From positions 1 through 14,764 of the forward strand of contig CAZDNW010000013.1 of assembly GCA_964506905.1 (NCBI GenBank): 14,764 bases of DNA, read 5' to 3'. The translations under genes were made by a program, and so were the position numbers. Origin of the DNA: JALWZX01 sp964506905 (GTDB lineage Bacteria; Patescibacteriota; WWE3; 2-01-FULL-39-13). Under the pieces are notes generated by a model. It was given only the letters and a program-made list of their open reading frames with translations, ran no database searches and had not been told where the DNA came from. Positions 5,999-12,528 of this stretch are shown here, piece by piece (the stretch's first letter is position 1; each line of letters starts with the position of its first letter).

Positions 5999-7157
5999 AC
6001 TTCTCTAAATCCTCTAATTCTACCTTTAATGTAACTTCTTTACCGTTTCTATCTACTACTATCTCTATCGGTTCATCTGTCGGTTGTTGAGCTATTACTT
6101 TAGCCAATGTGTTTTTCTCATCGTCTAGTCTTATTCCATTAACCTTTAATATTATATCTCCAGGTTCTATTCCACCTTTTTCTGCTGGTGAATTTGGAAC
6201 TACTTTTCTAACAAAAGCTCCAACTGGCAATGCTCTTTGTTCTGCTAGTTTCTTTGTTATTTGTGCATATTCTACACCTAAAAATGGCCTTGATATTTTA
6301 CCTTTCTCTTCAAATGTCTTTATTACAGATTTTAGTGTGTTTATAGGTAATGCAAATCCTATATTTTCAGCATTGTTTGATATAGCAACATTTATTCCAA
6401 TTACCTCACCTTGTAAGTTTAATAAAGGTCCTCCAGAGTTACCTGGATTTAGGGCGGCGTCTGTTTGTATTACATTGTCTAATGATTCTGCTCTGCCAAA
6501 TGGTCCTTCTTGTGCTACTATTCCTCTACCTAAACCTGAAACTATTCCTTTTGTTGTGCTGTTACCAAATTCCCCAAGTGCGTTTCCGATTGCAATTACT
6601 GTTTGCCCTACTCTTAATTTATCAGAATCGCCCAATTTAAGTTCGTGTAAGACTTCCCCGTCTAAATTTATTTTAAGTATGGCGAAATCGTTTAGTGGAT
6701 CTTTATATACTTTCTCAACATCATAAGTTTTTTCACCTTCACCTATTACTACGCTGTATGTTGCTCTATCATCGTTTACAACATGACGGTTTGTTAAAAT
6801 TACCCCTTCTTTTCCGTCAATTACAAACCCTGTACCTATTGAATCTTCTGATTTAAACGGCCCTCTAAATGGGTCAAAATAGATTTCTTTTCTTACAACT
6901 GATACCACTGCTGGCATTGATTCTTCGACCACTTTTATTGTTTGCTCTTCTTCTTCAACTACAACAACTTTTGTTTTTTCTTGTTTTTCTTTTATTGGGT
7001 TGGGAATTTCGGCTTTATCTTCGACTTTTTTAAATGATTTTATGGCTACATCAAATGGTGCAGTTATTAATTCAGAAATAGAATCTTGATATAGATACAA
7101 TCCAAATGCAAATATTGATATTAAAATTATAATTAAAATTTTCTTTTTGTCTGACAT
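5997..7157 (-). CDS. Membrane-anchored HtrA/DegP-type (S1C) serine protease with one PDZ domain
   Basis: A 386-residue protease that should act outside the cytoplasmic membrane on misfolded or damaged proteins. It has a short basic N-terminus (SDKKK) and one membrane helix at about 7-22 (uncleaved anchor or signal), then a charged linker with acidic and Lys-rich runs at about 45-75. The trypsin-like domain spans about 75-280 with the full catalytic triad: His125 (TNRHVV), Asp157 (NDFAIL) and Ser241 in GNSGGP. A single PDZ domain follows at about 290-383 (PFLGVEY, PAEKGGIEPGDIILKVNG). One PDZ and an N-terminal anchor match the DegS/HtrB-like layout rather than two-PDZ DegP. It lies 120 bases downstream of the S41 protease gene on the same strand. 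Upstream, AGAAAG precedes the ATG. Confidence 0.95.
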   Translation of the reverse strand: MSDKKKILIIILISIFAFGLYLYQDSISELITAPFDVAIKSFKKVEDKAEIPNPIKEKQEKTKVVVVEEEEQTIKVVEESMPAVVSVVRKEIYFDPFRGPFKSEDSIGTGFVIDGKEGVILTNRHVVNDDRATYSVVIGEGEKTYDVEKVYKDPLNDFAILKINLDGEVLHELKLGDSDKLRVGQTVIAIGNALGEFGNSTTKGIVSGLGRGIVAQEGPFGRAESLDNVIQTDAALNPGNSGGPLLNLQGEVIGINVAISNNAENIGFALPINTLKSVIKTFEEKGKISRPFLGVEYAQITKKLAEQRALPVGAFVRKVVPNSPAEKGGIEPGDIILKVNGIRLDDEKNTLAKVIAQQPTDEPIEIVVDRNGKEVTLKVELEDLEK

Positions 7158-7188
7158 ATTTCTTTCTAACTAATTTATTTGCGTTTTT

Positions 7189-7217
7189 ATTTTATTCCTT
7201 ATATTTTAGTGGTTCAA
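7189..7217 (-). promoter_or_regulatory. Possible HtrA-gene promoter
   Basis: Minus strand: TTGAAC at 7217-7212, a 17-nt spacer, and TAAAAT at 7194-7189. The predicted leader is about 25 bases and contains the purine-rich AGAAAGAAA just before the ATG at 7157. It lies just downstream of the inverted repeat at 7229-7271. Confidence 0.4.
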
Positions 7218-7228
7218 GTTTGTCTTTT

Positions 7229-7271
7229 TGTGGAATTCATAGTATTTTCACCCGTTTTCATAGATTCCACA
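7229..7271. repeat. Inverted repeat with nested direct repeat between the two protease genes
   Basis: Arms TGTGGAAT (7229-7236) and ATTCCACA (7264-7271) are perfectly complementary over 8 bases with a 27-nt loop. Inside, TTCATAG occurs twice in direct orientation (7236-7242 and 7257-7263). On the minus strand it starts just after the S41 stop codon and lies just upstream of the HtrA-gene -35. It could be a transcript-end hairpin or a regulator-binding site. It does not match CIRCE or CtsR boxes. Confidence 0.45.
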
Positions 7272-7277
7272 TTGTTA

Positions 7278-8765
7278 TTATTTTTGTTCTTGTAAATATT
7301 CTATTGCTTTATCTAATTGTGGATCTTTTTTGTTGTTGTAATCATCTTCTGTTAAATCAACTTCTATATCAGGTTTGAACCCACCTATTATTTCATTGCC
7401 GTTTTCATCTTTTTCGTTATACACACTGTCTTCAAATTTAGCATGTGTTTTGTCTATCCAATTATCATCTGGTGTTAACCACTTCGCAACTGTAACATGT
7501 AATGCTGCTCCGTCTGAAAACTCTTCTGATCTTTGCACAGAACCTTTACCAAATGATCTTTTACCAATTATTATGCCATCTCGTCTTTCTTTTAACGCAC
7601 CTGTTACAATTTCTGATGCTGATGCTGATCCTTCGTTGATAAGTATAGCAACATTTACATCTTCGTCTGTTAATCTGCCTTTGTGATCTACTGTAAAGTC
7701 TTTTTTGGTTCCATCAGAAAATTCTTCTTTTACAACAGTACCTTTTTCTAAAAATTCAGATGATATGTAAACTGCACTTTCTAAATAACCACCGGGATTA
7801 TTTCTAACATCAACTATTACACCTCTTAAGTTTGGCATTTGCGATTTTATTTCTGATACTGCTTTTGCCCATTCCATATTTGTTGTTTCACCAAATCTAG
7901 AAACTCTTATATATGCTATGCCAGCGCCTTTATCTTCCCAAGTCACACTGTCTATTTTTATCTCATCCCTTCTTATTGTTACATCAAACGGTTCTTCTTC
8001 ACCTTCTCTTATCATTGTTAGTGTTATTGAAGTACCCGCTGGACCTCTGATTTTATGAACAGCTTCGCTTATTGATATGCCTGCGGTTGATTCCCCTTCA
8101 ATTTTATAAATAATATCGCCGGCTTTTACACCTGCAGCTTCTGCGGGCGATCCATCTAAAGGCGCAATGATAACAAGGTTTTTGTTATCATCATAACCAA
8201 GCTGTGCCCCTATACCTTCATATTTTCCGTTTAAAGAACTTAAAGCAATTTTGTTTTGTTCTGGATTTAAATAAACAGTATATGGATCATCAAGCGAAGC
8301 AACCATTCCGTGGATTGCACCGTCGAGAAGTGTATTTGGATCGATTGGTTTATCTATATACTTCTCGTTAACAATACGCCAAACTTCCCAAAATCTTGAA
8401 AAATCAACTTGATCTGCAATTTGATCTTCTTTGTTTAATATTTCTATATCTCTAACTTCTGTTTTTATTTTTACCTCGTAGCCTTTAACTCCAAAATAAT
8501 ATCCTGCAATAGCACCTAATAATAAGAAAGCTACGATTAAGACTACTTGCTGAAAGATTTTTACACCTTTGTTATTTGAAGTGTGGTTTATATCATTTGA
8601 TTTTGATATGGAATTTTGAGATGTATTTGTATTATTAGTATTTGTATCACTAGCATTTGTGGAACTAGTGGCTTTTTTGCTTTCACCATTCACACTTCCT
8701 TCATCTTTTGTAGCAGGGTTTGTGTTTTGTTCTTCTGGTTTTAAGTTCTTGTCGTTATCATTCAT
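7278..8765 (-). CDS. S41-family carboxyl-terminal processing protease (Ctp-like) with PDZ domain
   Basis: A 495-residue membrane-anchored peptidase expected to trim or degrade extracytoplasmic proteins from their C-termini. Residues about 10-66 are a low-complexity cytoplasmic segment rich in Asn, Ser and Thr. A membrane helix spans about 72-92 (QQVVLIVAFLLLGAIAGYYFG). Next come the conserved GMVASLDDPYTVYLNPEQ (153-170), a PDZ domain at about 172-265 (YEGIGAQLG, PAEAAGVKAGDIIYKIEG), and the S41 core at about 280-470. The Ser-Lys dyad is visible: Ser382 in NEGSASASEIV and Lys407 in GKRSFGKGSVQ, 25 residues apart as in known Ctp enzymes. The conserved DVRNNPGG loop is at 319-326. The ATG at 8765 is preceded by AAAAGG with a 5-nt gap. 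It is upstream of, and possibly co-expressed with, the HtrA-type protease. Confidence 0.95.
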   Translation of the reverse strand: MNDNDKNLKPEEQNTNPATKDEGSVNGESKKATSSTNASDTNTNNTNTSQNSISKSNDINHTSNNKGVKIFQQVVLIVAFLLLGAIAGYYFGVKGYEVKIKTEVRDIEILNKEDQIADQVDFSRFWEVWRIVNEKYIDKPIDPNTLLDGAIHGMVASLDDPYTVYLNPEQNKIALSSLNGKYEGIGAQLGYDDNKNLVIIAPLDGSPAEAAGVKAGDIIYKIEGESTAGISISEAVHKIRGPAGTSITLTMIREGEEEPFDVTIRRDEIKIDSVTWEDKGAGIAYIRVSRFGETTNMEWAKAVSEIKSQMPNLRGVIVDVRNNPGGYLESAVYISSEFLEKGTVVKEEFSDGTKKDFTVDHKGRLTDEDVNVAILINEGSASASEIVTGALKERRDGIIIGKRSFGKGSVQRSEEFSDGAALHVTVAKWLTPDDNWIDKTHAKFEDSVYNEKDENGNEIIGGFKPDIEVDLTEDDYNNKKDPQLDKAIEYLQEQK

Positions 8766-9063
8766 TTCAACCTTTTTTGTTGTTAGAATAGCATTTTAAA
8801 AGTTTTTTATTAACAACTCATTAAATAATATCACTTATATTTTTTTTGGCAAATAGTTGAATATACTATTGTTGTGAATAGTTTATAAATTCTATATCTT
8901 AAATGTATTAAGAAACTTAATAAGCATTTTGCAATTTATTTTTTATCTTTAGACTTTTCATAAATCTAATATAAATCACTGATAGACTCGTAGGTTTGTA
9001 TTTAAAAAATATTATTAATAAATTCTTGAATTTGTTCAGTTGGGAATTTTTGCGCTTTTAATT
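8766..9063. other. 298-base AT-rich intergenic region
   Basis: Apart from the S41 promoter, no gene, tRNA or other structured RNA is recognisable here. It is very AT-rich. A small perfect palindrome, AAATTC-TT-GAATTT at 9020-9033, lies 30 bases past the stop of the gene ending at 9064 and might mark a transcript end. No homologous short reading frame is recognised on either strand. Confidence 0.5.
8825..8852 (-). promoter_or_regulatory. Promoter of the S41 protease gene
   Basis: Minus strand: TTGCCA at 8852-8847, a 16-nt spacer with a run of A, and TATTAT at 8830-8825. The predicted start near 8818 gives a leader of about 50 bases that includes the AAAAGG ribosome-binding site. This conventional layout contrasts with the leaderless-looking genes elsewhere in the window. 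Confidence 0.5.
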
Positions 9064-9939
9064 TCATATAACTACACCAATGTGTTTTAAGTTAAATTCA
9101 TACGCGGGCAAAAATTTAGGTCTTTTTTCTGAACAAATTACAAGCCGATTATATTTTGTATCTAAATATGCTTTAGAGTTTTTGTTCTCTCTAACAAATG
9201 ATACAAATGGAATATCTTCAGCAAATTGGTATTTTGCACCAAATCCACTATGAACTCCTATCGGAACAGACAATAATACTATATTTTTATAAACTTCGTA
9301 TTCCATTGAGTTGGCTATAATTCCTGTACAACCTAATGATACAGCAACAGGATACATTTCACTTGTTAAATAGTCGGTTACTATTATCTTATCTTTTAAA
9401 TCGTTTGGTAGATTTTTCTTATCTTTAAAGGTTTCGCTACTTATATAGATTAGATTTCCCCATGATGATGTACCTTTAGATTGGAATAGATTTACAACTA
9501 AAGCTGGGAATTTTATTGTAAGATAGCCATAATATACATTTTCCACAGTACAATCAACTGGCGATTTTACCTCTTTTTTATCTTGATTTTCGTCTGGTTT
9601 TACAAGTAGTTTAATATAATTATTTGAAATTTCTTTAACGACACCATTTAATTGGCTTTTAGTTTTTTTCTTAAAGATTTTACCTTTTTGGGCAATTACA
9701 TCTCCTTTTTTAATCTCTTGATTTAATCTTACCAGTGGCTCACCTATTATATCGATTGTTTCATATATTTTTGCCATTTCGTACTTTGCTATTGTATTGC
9801 CCTTTTTGATTTTGTCGCCGTCTTTGACTTTTACTTTAAAATCTTTAGGAATTTTTACCATATGTAAAAATTCAGTATTATATTCAATTTTGTTTTCTAT
9901 TACGTATTCTTTTTTGTTTTTAGTTTGTTTTTGTGTCAT
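9064..9939 (-). CDS. Conserved uncharacterised protein with barrel-sandwich (biotinyl/lipoyl-like) N-terminal repeats
   Basis: A 291-residue soluble protein of unknown function. The N-terminal half has hairpin motifs typical of barrel-sandwich hybrid folds, such as KVKDGDKIKKGNTIAKYE (37-54) and LNQEIKKGDVIAQKGKIFKKK (72-92), then KSPVDCTVENV (125-135), which resembles the 'SPVDGTVE' strand of such domains. No lysine sits in a biotinylation motif. The C-terminal half (DKIIVTDYLTSEMYPVAVSLGCTGIIANS, about 183-211; PIGVHSGFG, about 226-234) looks like an alpha/beta segment. I recall this whole arrangement from an uncharacterised protein encoded next to MutL-like proteins in CPR and Chloroflexota; that is memory, not a search. 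Its ATG overlaps the stop of the upstream gene (ATGA), so the two products are probably made in a fixed ratio. Confidence 0.75.
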   Translation of the reverse strand: MTQKQTKNKKEYVIENKIEYNTEFLHMVKIPKDFKVKVKDGDKIKKGNTIAKYEMAKIYETIDIIGEPLVRLNQEIKKGDVIAQKGKIFKKKTKSQLNGVVKEISNNYIKLLVKPDENQDKKEVKSPVDCTVENVYYGYLTIKFPALVVNLFQSKGTSSWGNLIYISSETFKDKKNLPNDLKDKIIVTDYLTSEMYPVAVSLGCTGIIANSMEYEVYKNIVLLSVPIGVHSGFGAKYQFAEDIPFVSFVRENKNSKAYLDTKYNRLVICSEKRPKFLPAYEFNLKHIGVVI

Positions 9940-10871
9940 TTTTTAAGGTTAAATTCCCTATTATCAAAATAAACATCTGTTCTACTACCTGTTATTTTAC
10001 CCGAAAATTTAGATGCTTTGGATTTATAACTTATTTTAATTTCCTCGTTTTCTTTTAATTGAATTATATTTAAAGCATTTGTGCGCAGGTTAACTGTTTC
10101 TGTTTTTTCTTTGCCGTCTAATGCATGAAGCGTACTACTAAATACTTCATATTTTTCTACACCCGGGGCTACTATTAATTTTGCATCGGGAGCTAATGGA
10201 TTGTCTTTGAAAAATTGTTTTATATCTACATCTAGCTCTAATAAGGCAGTTACGATTGGTATAAGGTTATATGCATAATCTATATTAAAGTTGAATGTTC
10301 CTGCAATTTTTATTGTATTTGCAAACTGTCTAACAATATTAACTATATAATCCATAATGGCTATCTCAGAAAATTTTAGTGGGGAGGTAATAACTATGTT
10401 TTGAATTCCCAATAATTTATCTAAATTGTTTTTTATGTAATAAGTTAAATAAGTTAGGTCAACTTGAAGTTTTATGTCTTTGGGCAATGTAAATCTATAT
10501 TCTGTGTAATTTTTGAACGCATTTAGATATTTATCACTAACAAAATCAGTTAAGGTTTCATCAAATTGATTTATATCTACTATTGTAAGTGGAATTTGTG
10601 GCAATATATCTGTAACGAGCTTATGGCTTGTAATATCAGTGGGATATGTTGTATTTAAAATAAAAATCGGGTTAACATCATTAATTGTCTTTATATATTC
10701 TTTAAATTCTGCTTCTAATATTTTGTTAATATCTTCTTGAAGAATAACCCTATCTGCAACTCGTACTTTATATGGGAATTTTACAAAAGTTGAATCTACA
10801 ATCTCAATTGGATTATCGTTTATTAAAACTGCACTTAACCATTGATTTGTAATAAAAGCAGAAAGATACAT
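9936..10871 (-). CDS. Uncharacterised protein, possibly a divergent MutL-like (actin-fold) protein
   Basis: A 311-residue protein without signal peptide or membrane helix. The N-terminus (MYLSAFITNQWLSAVLIND) has the hydrophobic strand-turn-strand look of an actin-like fold but lacks the DxGST phosphate loop of true MutL or acetate-kinase-type ATPases. The C-terminal stretch DAKLIVAPGVEKYEVFSSTLHALDG (229-253) and the final GKITGSRTDVYFDNREFNL (291-309) are arranged as in the tail of the CPR/Chloroflexota MutL-like proteins that accompany the barrel-sandwich partner encoded next. The assignment rests largely on that partner and is tentative. The 4-base ATGA overlap with the next gene implies translational coupling. 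The start at 10871 has no Shine-Dalgarno; a weak TTGTAA-16-TATTCT lies upstream. Confidence 0.6.
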   Translation of the reverse strand: MYLSAFITNQWLSAVLINDNPIEIVDSTFVKFPYKVRVADRVILQEDINKILEAEFKEYIKTINDVNPIFILNTTYPTDITSHKLVTDILPQIPLTIVDINQFDETLTDFVSDKYLNAFKNYTEYRFTLPKDIKLQVDLTYLTYYIKNNLDKLLGIQNIVITSPLKFSEIAIMDYIVNIVRQFANTIKIAGTFNFNIDYAYNLIPIVTALLELDVDIKQFFKDNPLAPDAKLIVAPGVEKYEVFSSTLHALDGKEKTETVNLRTNALNIIQLKENEEIKISYKSKASKFSGKITGSRTDVYFDNREFNLKK

Positions 10872-10981
10872 ATAAATCTAGTCTAGCAAAGAATATATAT
10901 TAAAGAAAGTTTTACAATTGCTTATCAATATTAAGTGTAATTGTTAAAATTTTAGGTGTTATACGGATTTTTAAGGTTTTA

Positions 10982-11236
10982 TTAATCTATTAGTGAATGT
11001 CTGTCTGTATATGGTAATAATCCCATTATTCTTGCCTTTTTTACTTCTGTTTTTAGTTTTCTTTGGTTCTTTGCACTTAAACCAGTGAGTTTTCTTGGTA
11101 GTATCTTATATCTTGAACTTAAGAATTGTTTTAAAAAATCTACATTTTTGTAATTTATGTCTGAAGCCTTGTAGCCTTCTTGCATTATTACTGCTTGTTT
11201 TTTTGTATTTCTTTTTTGTTGTTTCTTAAATGCCAT
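10982..11236 (-). CDS. rpsR: 30S ribosomal protein S18
   Basis: An 84-residue small-subunit protein that pairs with S6 on the platform of the 30S subunit. The conserved core INYKNVDFLKQFLSSRYKILPRKLTGLSAKNQRKLKTEVKKARIMGLLPY (27-76) matches the family throughout, including the IxYK start and the KILPR-TGLSAK-QR signature. A basic N-terminal tail (AFKKQQKRNTKKQ) precedes it. It is last in the usual rpsF-ssb-rpsR order. A GC-rich hairpin and an apparently separate promoter stand between it and ssb, so its transcription may be partly independent. Confidence 0.97.
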   Translation of the reverse strand: MAFKKQQKRNTKKQAVIMQEGYKASDINYKNVDFLKQFLSSRYKILPRKLTGLSAKNQRKLKTEVKKARIMGLLPYTDRHSLID

Positions 11237-11242
11237 AGCGTT

Positions 11243-11270
11243 ATTTTACTATTATATTAAATAAAATCAA
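11243..11270 (-). promoter_or_regulatory. Promoter of rpsR with start at or next to the ATG
   Basis: Minus strand: TTGATT at 11270-11265, a 16-nt spacer, and TAAAAT at 11248-11243. Six bases (AACGCT) then lead to the ATG at 11236. The expected transcript would be leaderless or nearly so. No Shine-Dalgarno is present. A TATAAT also lies within the spacer region but has no matching -35. Confidence 0.5.
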
Positions 11271-11283
11271 CTTGGTTTTTGTG

Positions 11284-11318
11284 AGAGAAGGGGCGAAGCT
11301 TTGCTTCGCCCCTTCTCT
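11284..11318. repeat. Perfect 16-bp GC-rich hairpin between ssb and rpsR
   Basis: Arms AGAGAAGGGGCGAAGC (11284-11299) and GCTTCGCCCCTTCTCT (11303-11318) are fully complementary with a TTT loop. It is by far the most GC-rich spot in an AT-rich window. On the minus strand (the direction of ssb to rpsR) it is followed by CACAAAAACC, so it lacks a U-tract. On the plus strand it is followed by GCTTTTATTC, so it would work better as a terminator of antisense transcripts. Alternatives are a factor-assisted terminator after ssb or an RNA-processing or stability element. Confidence 0.85.
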
Positions 11319-11335
11319 GCTTTTATTCTACCAAC

Positions 11336-11875
11336 TTAGAAAGGTGTTTCTTCTGAATCAGTATCTTCTTGTGAGTCACCTTCTGATGTCTCTTTCTTAT
11401 TAGAATCTGAATCATCTTTATCATCATCTGATTCTGCTGTTAATTCTTCAAAATCAACTGCAAATTCATCTGCTGGAATTTCTTCTTCTGTTACTTCAAC
11501 AGTTTCTTCTACTTCTACAGGCGCTGAGTTTTGACTTCCACCTGATAATAAAATCATATCTGTAGCAACAACTTCTGTTCTTCTCATGGTTTTGCCTGTT
11601 TCTTGATCTTCCCATGAATTTGTGTGAAGTCTACCTTCTATGTAAACTTTTGAACCTTTCTTTAATAATTGTGCGCAAATTTCACCTAATTTTGCCCATG
11701 CAACAACATTTGTAAATTCTGCTGTTTCTACTGTTTTACCAGAAGAATCTTTGTATGTTCTGTTTGTTGCAACTGTGAATGTTGCGACTGGGGTTCCACT
11801 TGATGTATATCTTAATTCTACATCTCTTGTTAAGTTACCGATAAGTTGGACTCGGTTTAATGATCTTGATGCCAT
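11336..11875 (-). CDS. ssb: Single-stranded DNA-binding protein
   Basis: A 179-residue SSB that coats single-stranded DNA in replication and repair. The OB fold spans about residues 5-112: NRVQLIGNLTRDVELRYTSSGTPVATFTVATNR at 7-39, then FTNVVAWAKLGEICAQLLKKGSKVYIEGRLHTNSWED at 54-90. It is followed by an acidic, Glu/Asp/Ser-rich disordered tail (about 118-175) and the conserved acidic tip ending in Pro-Phe (SEETPF), which recruits partner proteins. Length is typical. It sits between rpsF and rpsR as in most bacteria, but 291 bases separate it from rpsF, which is unusual. Only a weak purine-rich AGAAAG lies about 9 bases before the ATG. Confidence 0.97.
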   Translation of the reverse strand: MASRSLNRVQLIGNLTRDVELRYTSSGTPVATFTVATNRTYKDSSGKTVETAEFTNVVAWAKLGEICAQLLKKGSKVYIEGRLHTNSWEDQETGKTMRRTEVVATDMILLSGGSQNSAPVEVEETVEVTEEEIPADEFAVDFEELTAESDDDKDDSDSNKKETSEGDSQEDTDSEETPF

Positions 11876-12166
11876 TTTTACATCTTTCTCTTGATTTTTC
11901 TAAAGACAAAACTCTAAAGAAAAATCTATACTAACTCACACATCTACAAACATTACGCAACTTGCGTATTTGTAAATATGTTTTTTGTAGGGCATTTGCA
12001 TTTCATACCTAAACTTTGATGAAATGGAAGGTTTTTTTACTTCTTACCTTCGATTTCCCTAACCTAAACTAACTTAAACTTACTATAATTTATGTAACAG
12101 TTCTTTTAATCTAAAATTAAGAGTGGGTTAAATAATTTTAACAACCACCATTAGTTGAAATTTAAA
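11876..12166 (-). other. Structured rpsF-ssb spacer with four inverted repeats
   Basis: No gene is seen in these 291 bases. Four inverted repeats are: ATTTTTCT/AGAAAAAT at 11894-11901 and 11918-11925; TACGCAA-C-TTGCGTA at 11954-11968, enclosed by CTACAAACAT (11944-11953) and ATG-then-T-run-then-GTAG (11978-11990), which pair apart from a 3-T bulge; ATTTCAT/ATGAAAT at 12000-12006 and 12019-12025; and GAAGGT/ACCTTC at 12027-12032 and 12046-12051. A 10-base near-tandem (AACCTAAACT, AACTTAAACT) lies at 12061-12080, and ACCTAAACT recurs at 12007-12015. A possible -10 for ssb, TATAGA, is at 11930-11925 on the minus strand. It may be an RNA leader or control region for ssb. Confidence 0.55.
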
Positions 12167-12457
12167 TTAATCTTCTAACTTAGTCAACATTGTTTTTAAA
12201 ACAGTTTCTTGTTGATGTCTTAACCATTCCATAACTTTATTTATTTCACTGGGCTCAATTTCTAATGTGAGAATGTCGTAGTATCCTTGAACTTGTTTGC
12301 TCATTTCGTAAGCAAAGTCTTTTAATCCCCAATAATCTTCATTGGTAACTTTACCTTTAAATTCAGCTATTTTTTCTTTTAGAAGTTCAATTTGTTCTTT
12401 TACTTCTTTTTCGTCTAAATTTTCTTTGTATATAATCATTAATTCGTATTTGTTCAT
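12167..12457 (-). CDS. rpsF: 30S ribosomal protein S6
   Basis: A 96-residue small-subunit platform protein, partner of S18. The typical first strand MNKYELMIIYKENLDEKEVKEQIELLKEKI (1-30), the WGLKDFAYEMSKQVQGYYDILTLEIEPSEINKVMEWLRHQQETVLKTML segment (43-91) and the overall length all match the family. There is no long charged C-terminal tail. It is first in the rpsF-ssb-rpsR order. The ATG at 12457 has no Shine-Dalgarno; a good promoter ends nine bases upstream, giving a leader of only two or three bases. The S6:S18-binding leader described upstream of rpsF in other bacteria therefore has no room here. Confidence 0.97.
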   Translation of the reverse strand: MNKYELMIIYKENLDEKEVKEQIELLKEKIAEFKGKVTNEDYWGLKDFAYEMSKQVQGYYDILTLEIEPSEINKVMEWLRHQQETVLKTMLTKLED

Positions 12458-12466
12458 AACGATGAA

Positions 12467-12495
12467 ATAATAACATGTGAAATTGTGTTTGACAA
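12467..12495 (-). promoter_or_regulatory. Promoter of rpsF
   Basis: Minus strand: TTGTCA at 12495-12490, a 17-nt spacer, and TATTAT at 12472-12467, nine bases before the ATG at 12457. A near-leaderless mRNA is predicted. Its -35 abuts or overlaps the -35 of the divergent plus-strand promoter (TTGTGT at 12483-12488), so the two promoters may compete. Confidence 0.6.
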
Positions 12496-12511
12496 CGGTG
12501 TAGATTAATAT
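12483..12511 (+). promoter_or_regulatory. Possible promoter of the gene at 12529
   Basis: TTGTGT at 12483-12488, a 17-nt spacer, and TAATAT at 12506-12511. The predicted leader is about ten bases. A TTGACA at 12489-12494 is also present, but no -10 lies at proper spacing from it. Divergent from and overlapping the rpsF promoter. Confidence 0.35.
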
Positions 12512-12528
12512 GAATTTTAAGTATTGAT

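Noticed and set aside
6109..6726. Plus-strand reading frame of 205 codons inside the HtrA gene
   Set aside because: It is antisense to a well-supported protease with an intact catalytic triad, and its translation has no family character.
10909..10942. Short TTACA/TGTAA inverted repeat between rpsR and the next gene
   Set aside because: Five-base AT-only arms are expected by chance in this composition.
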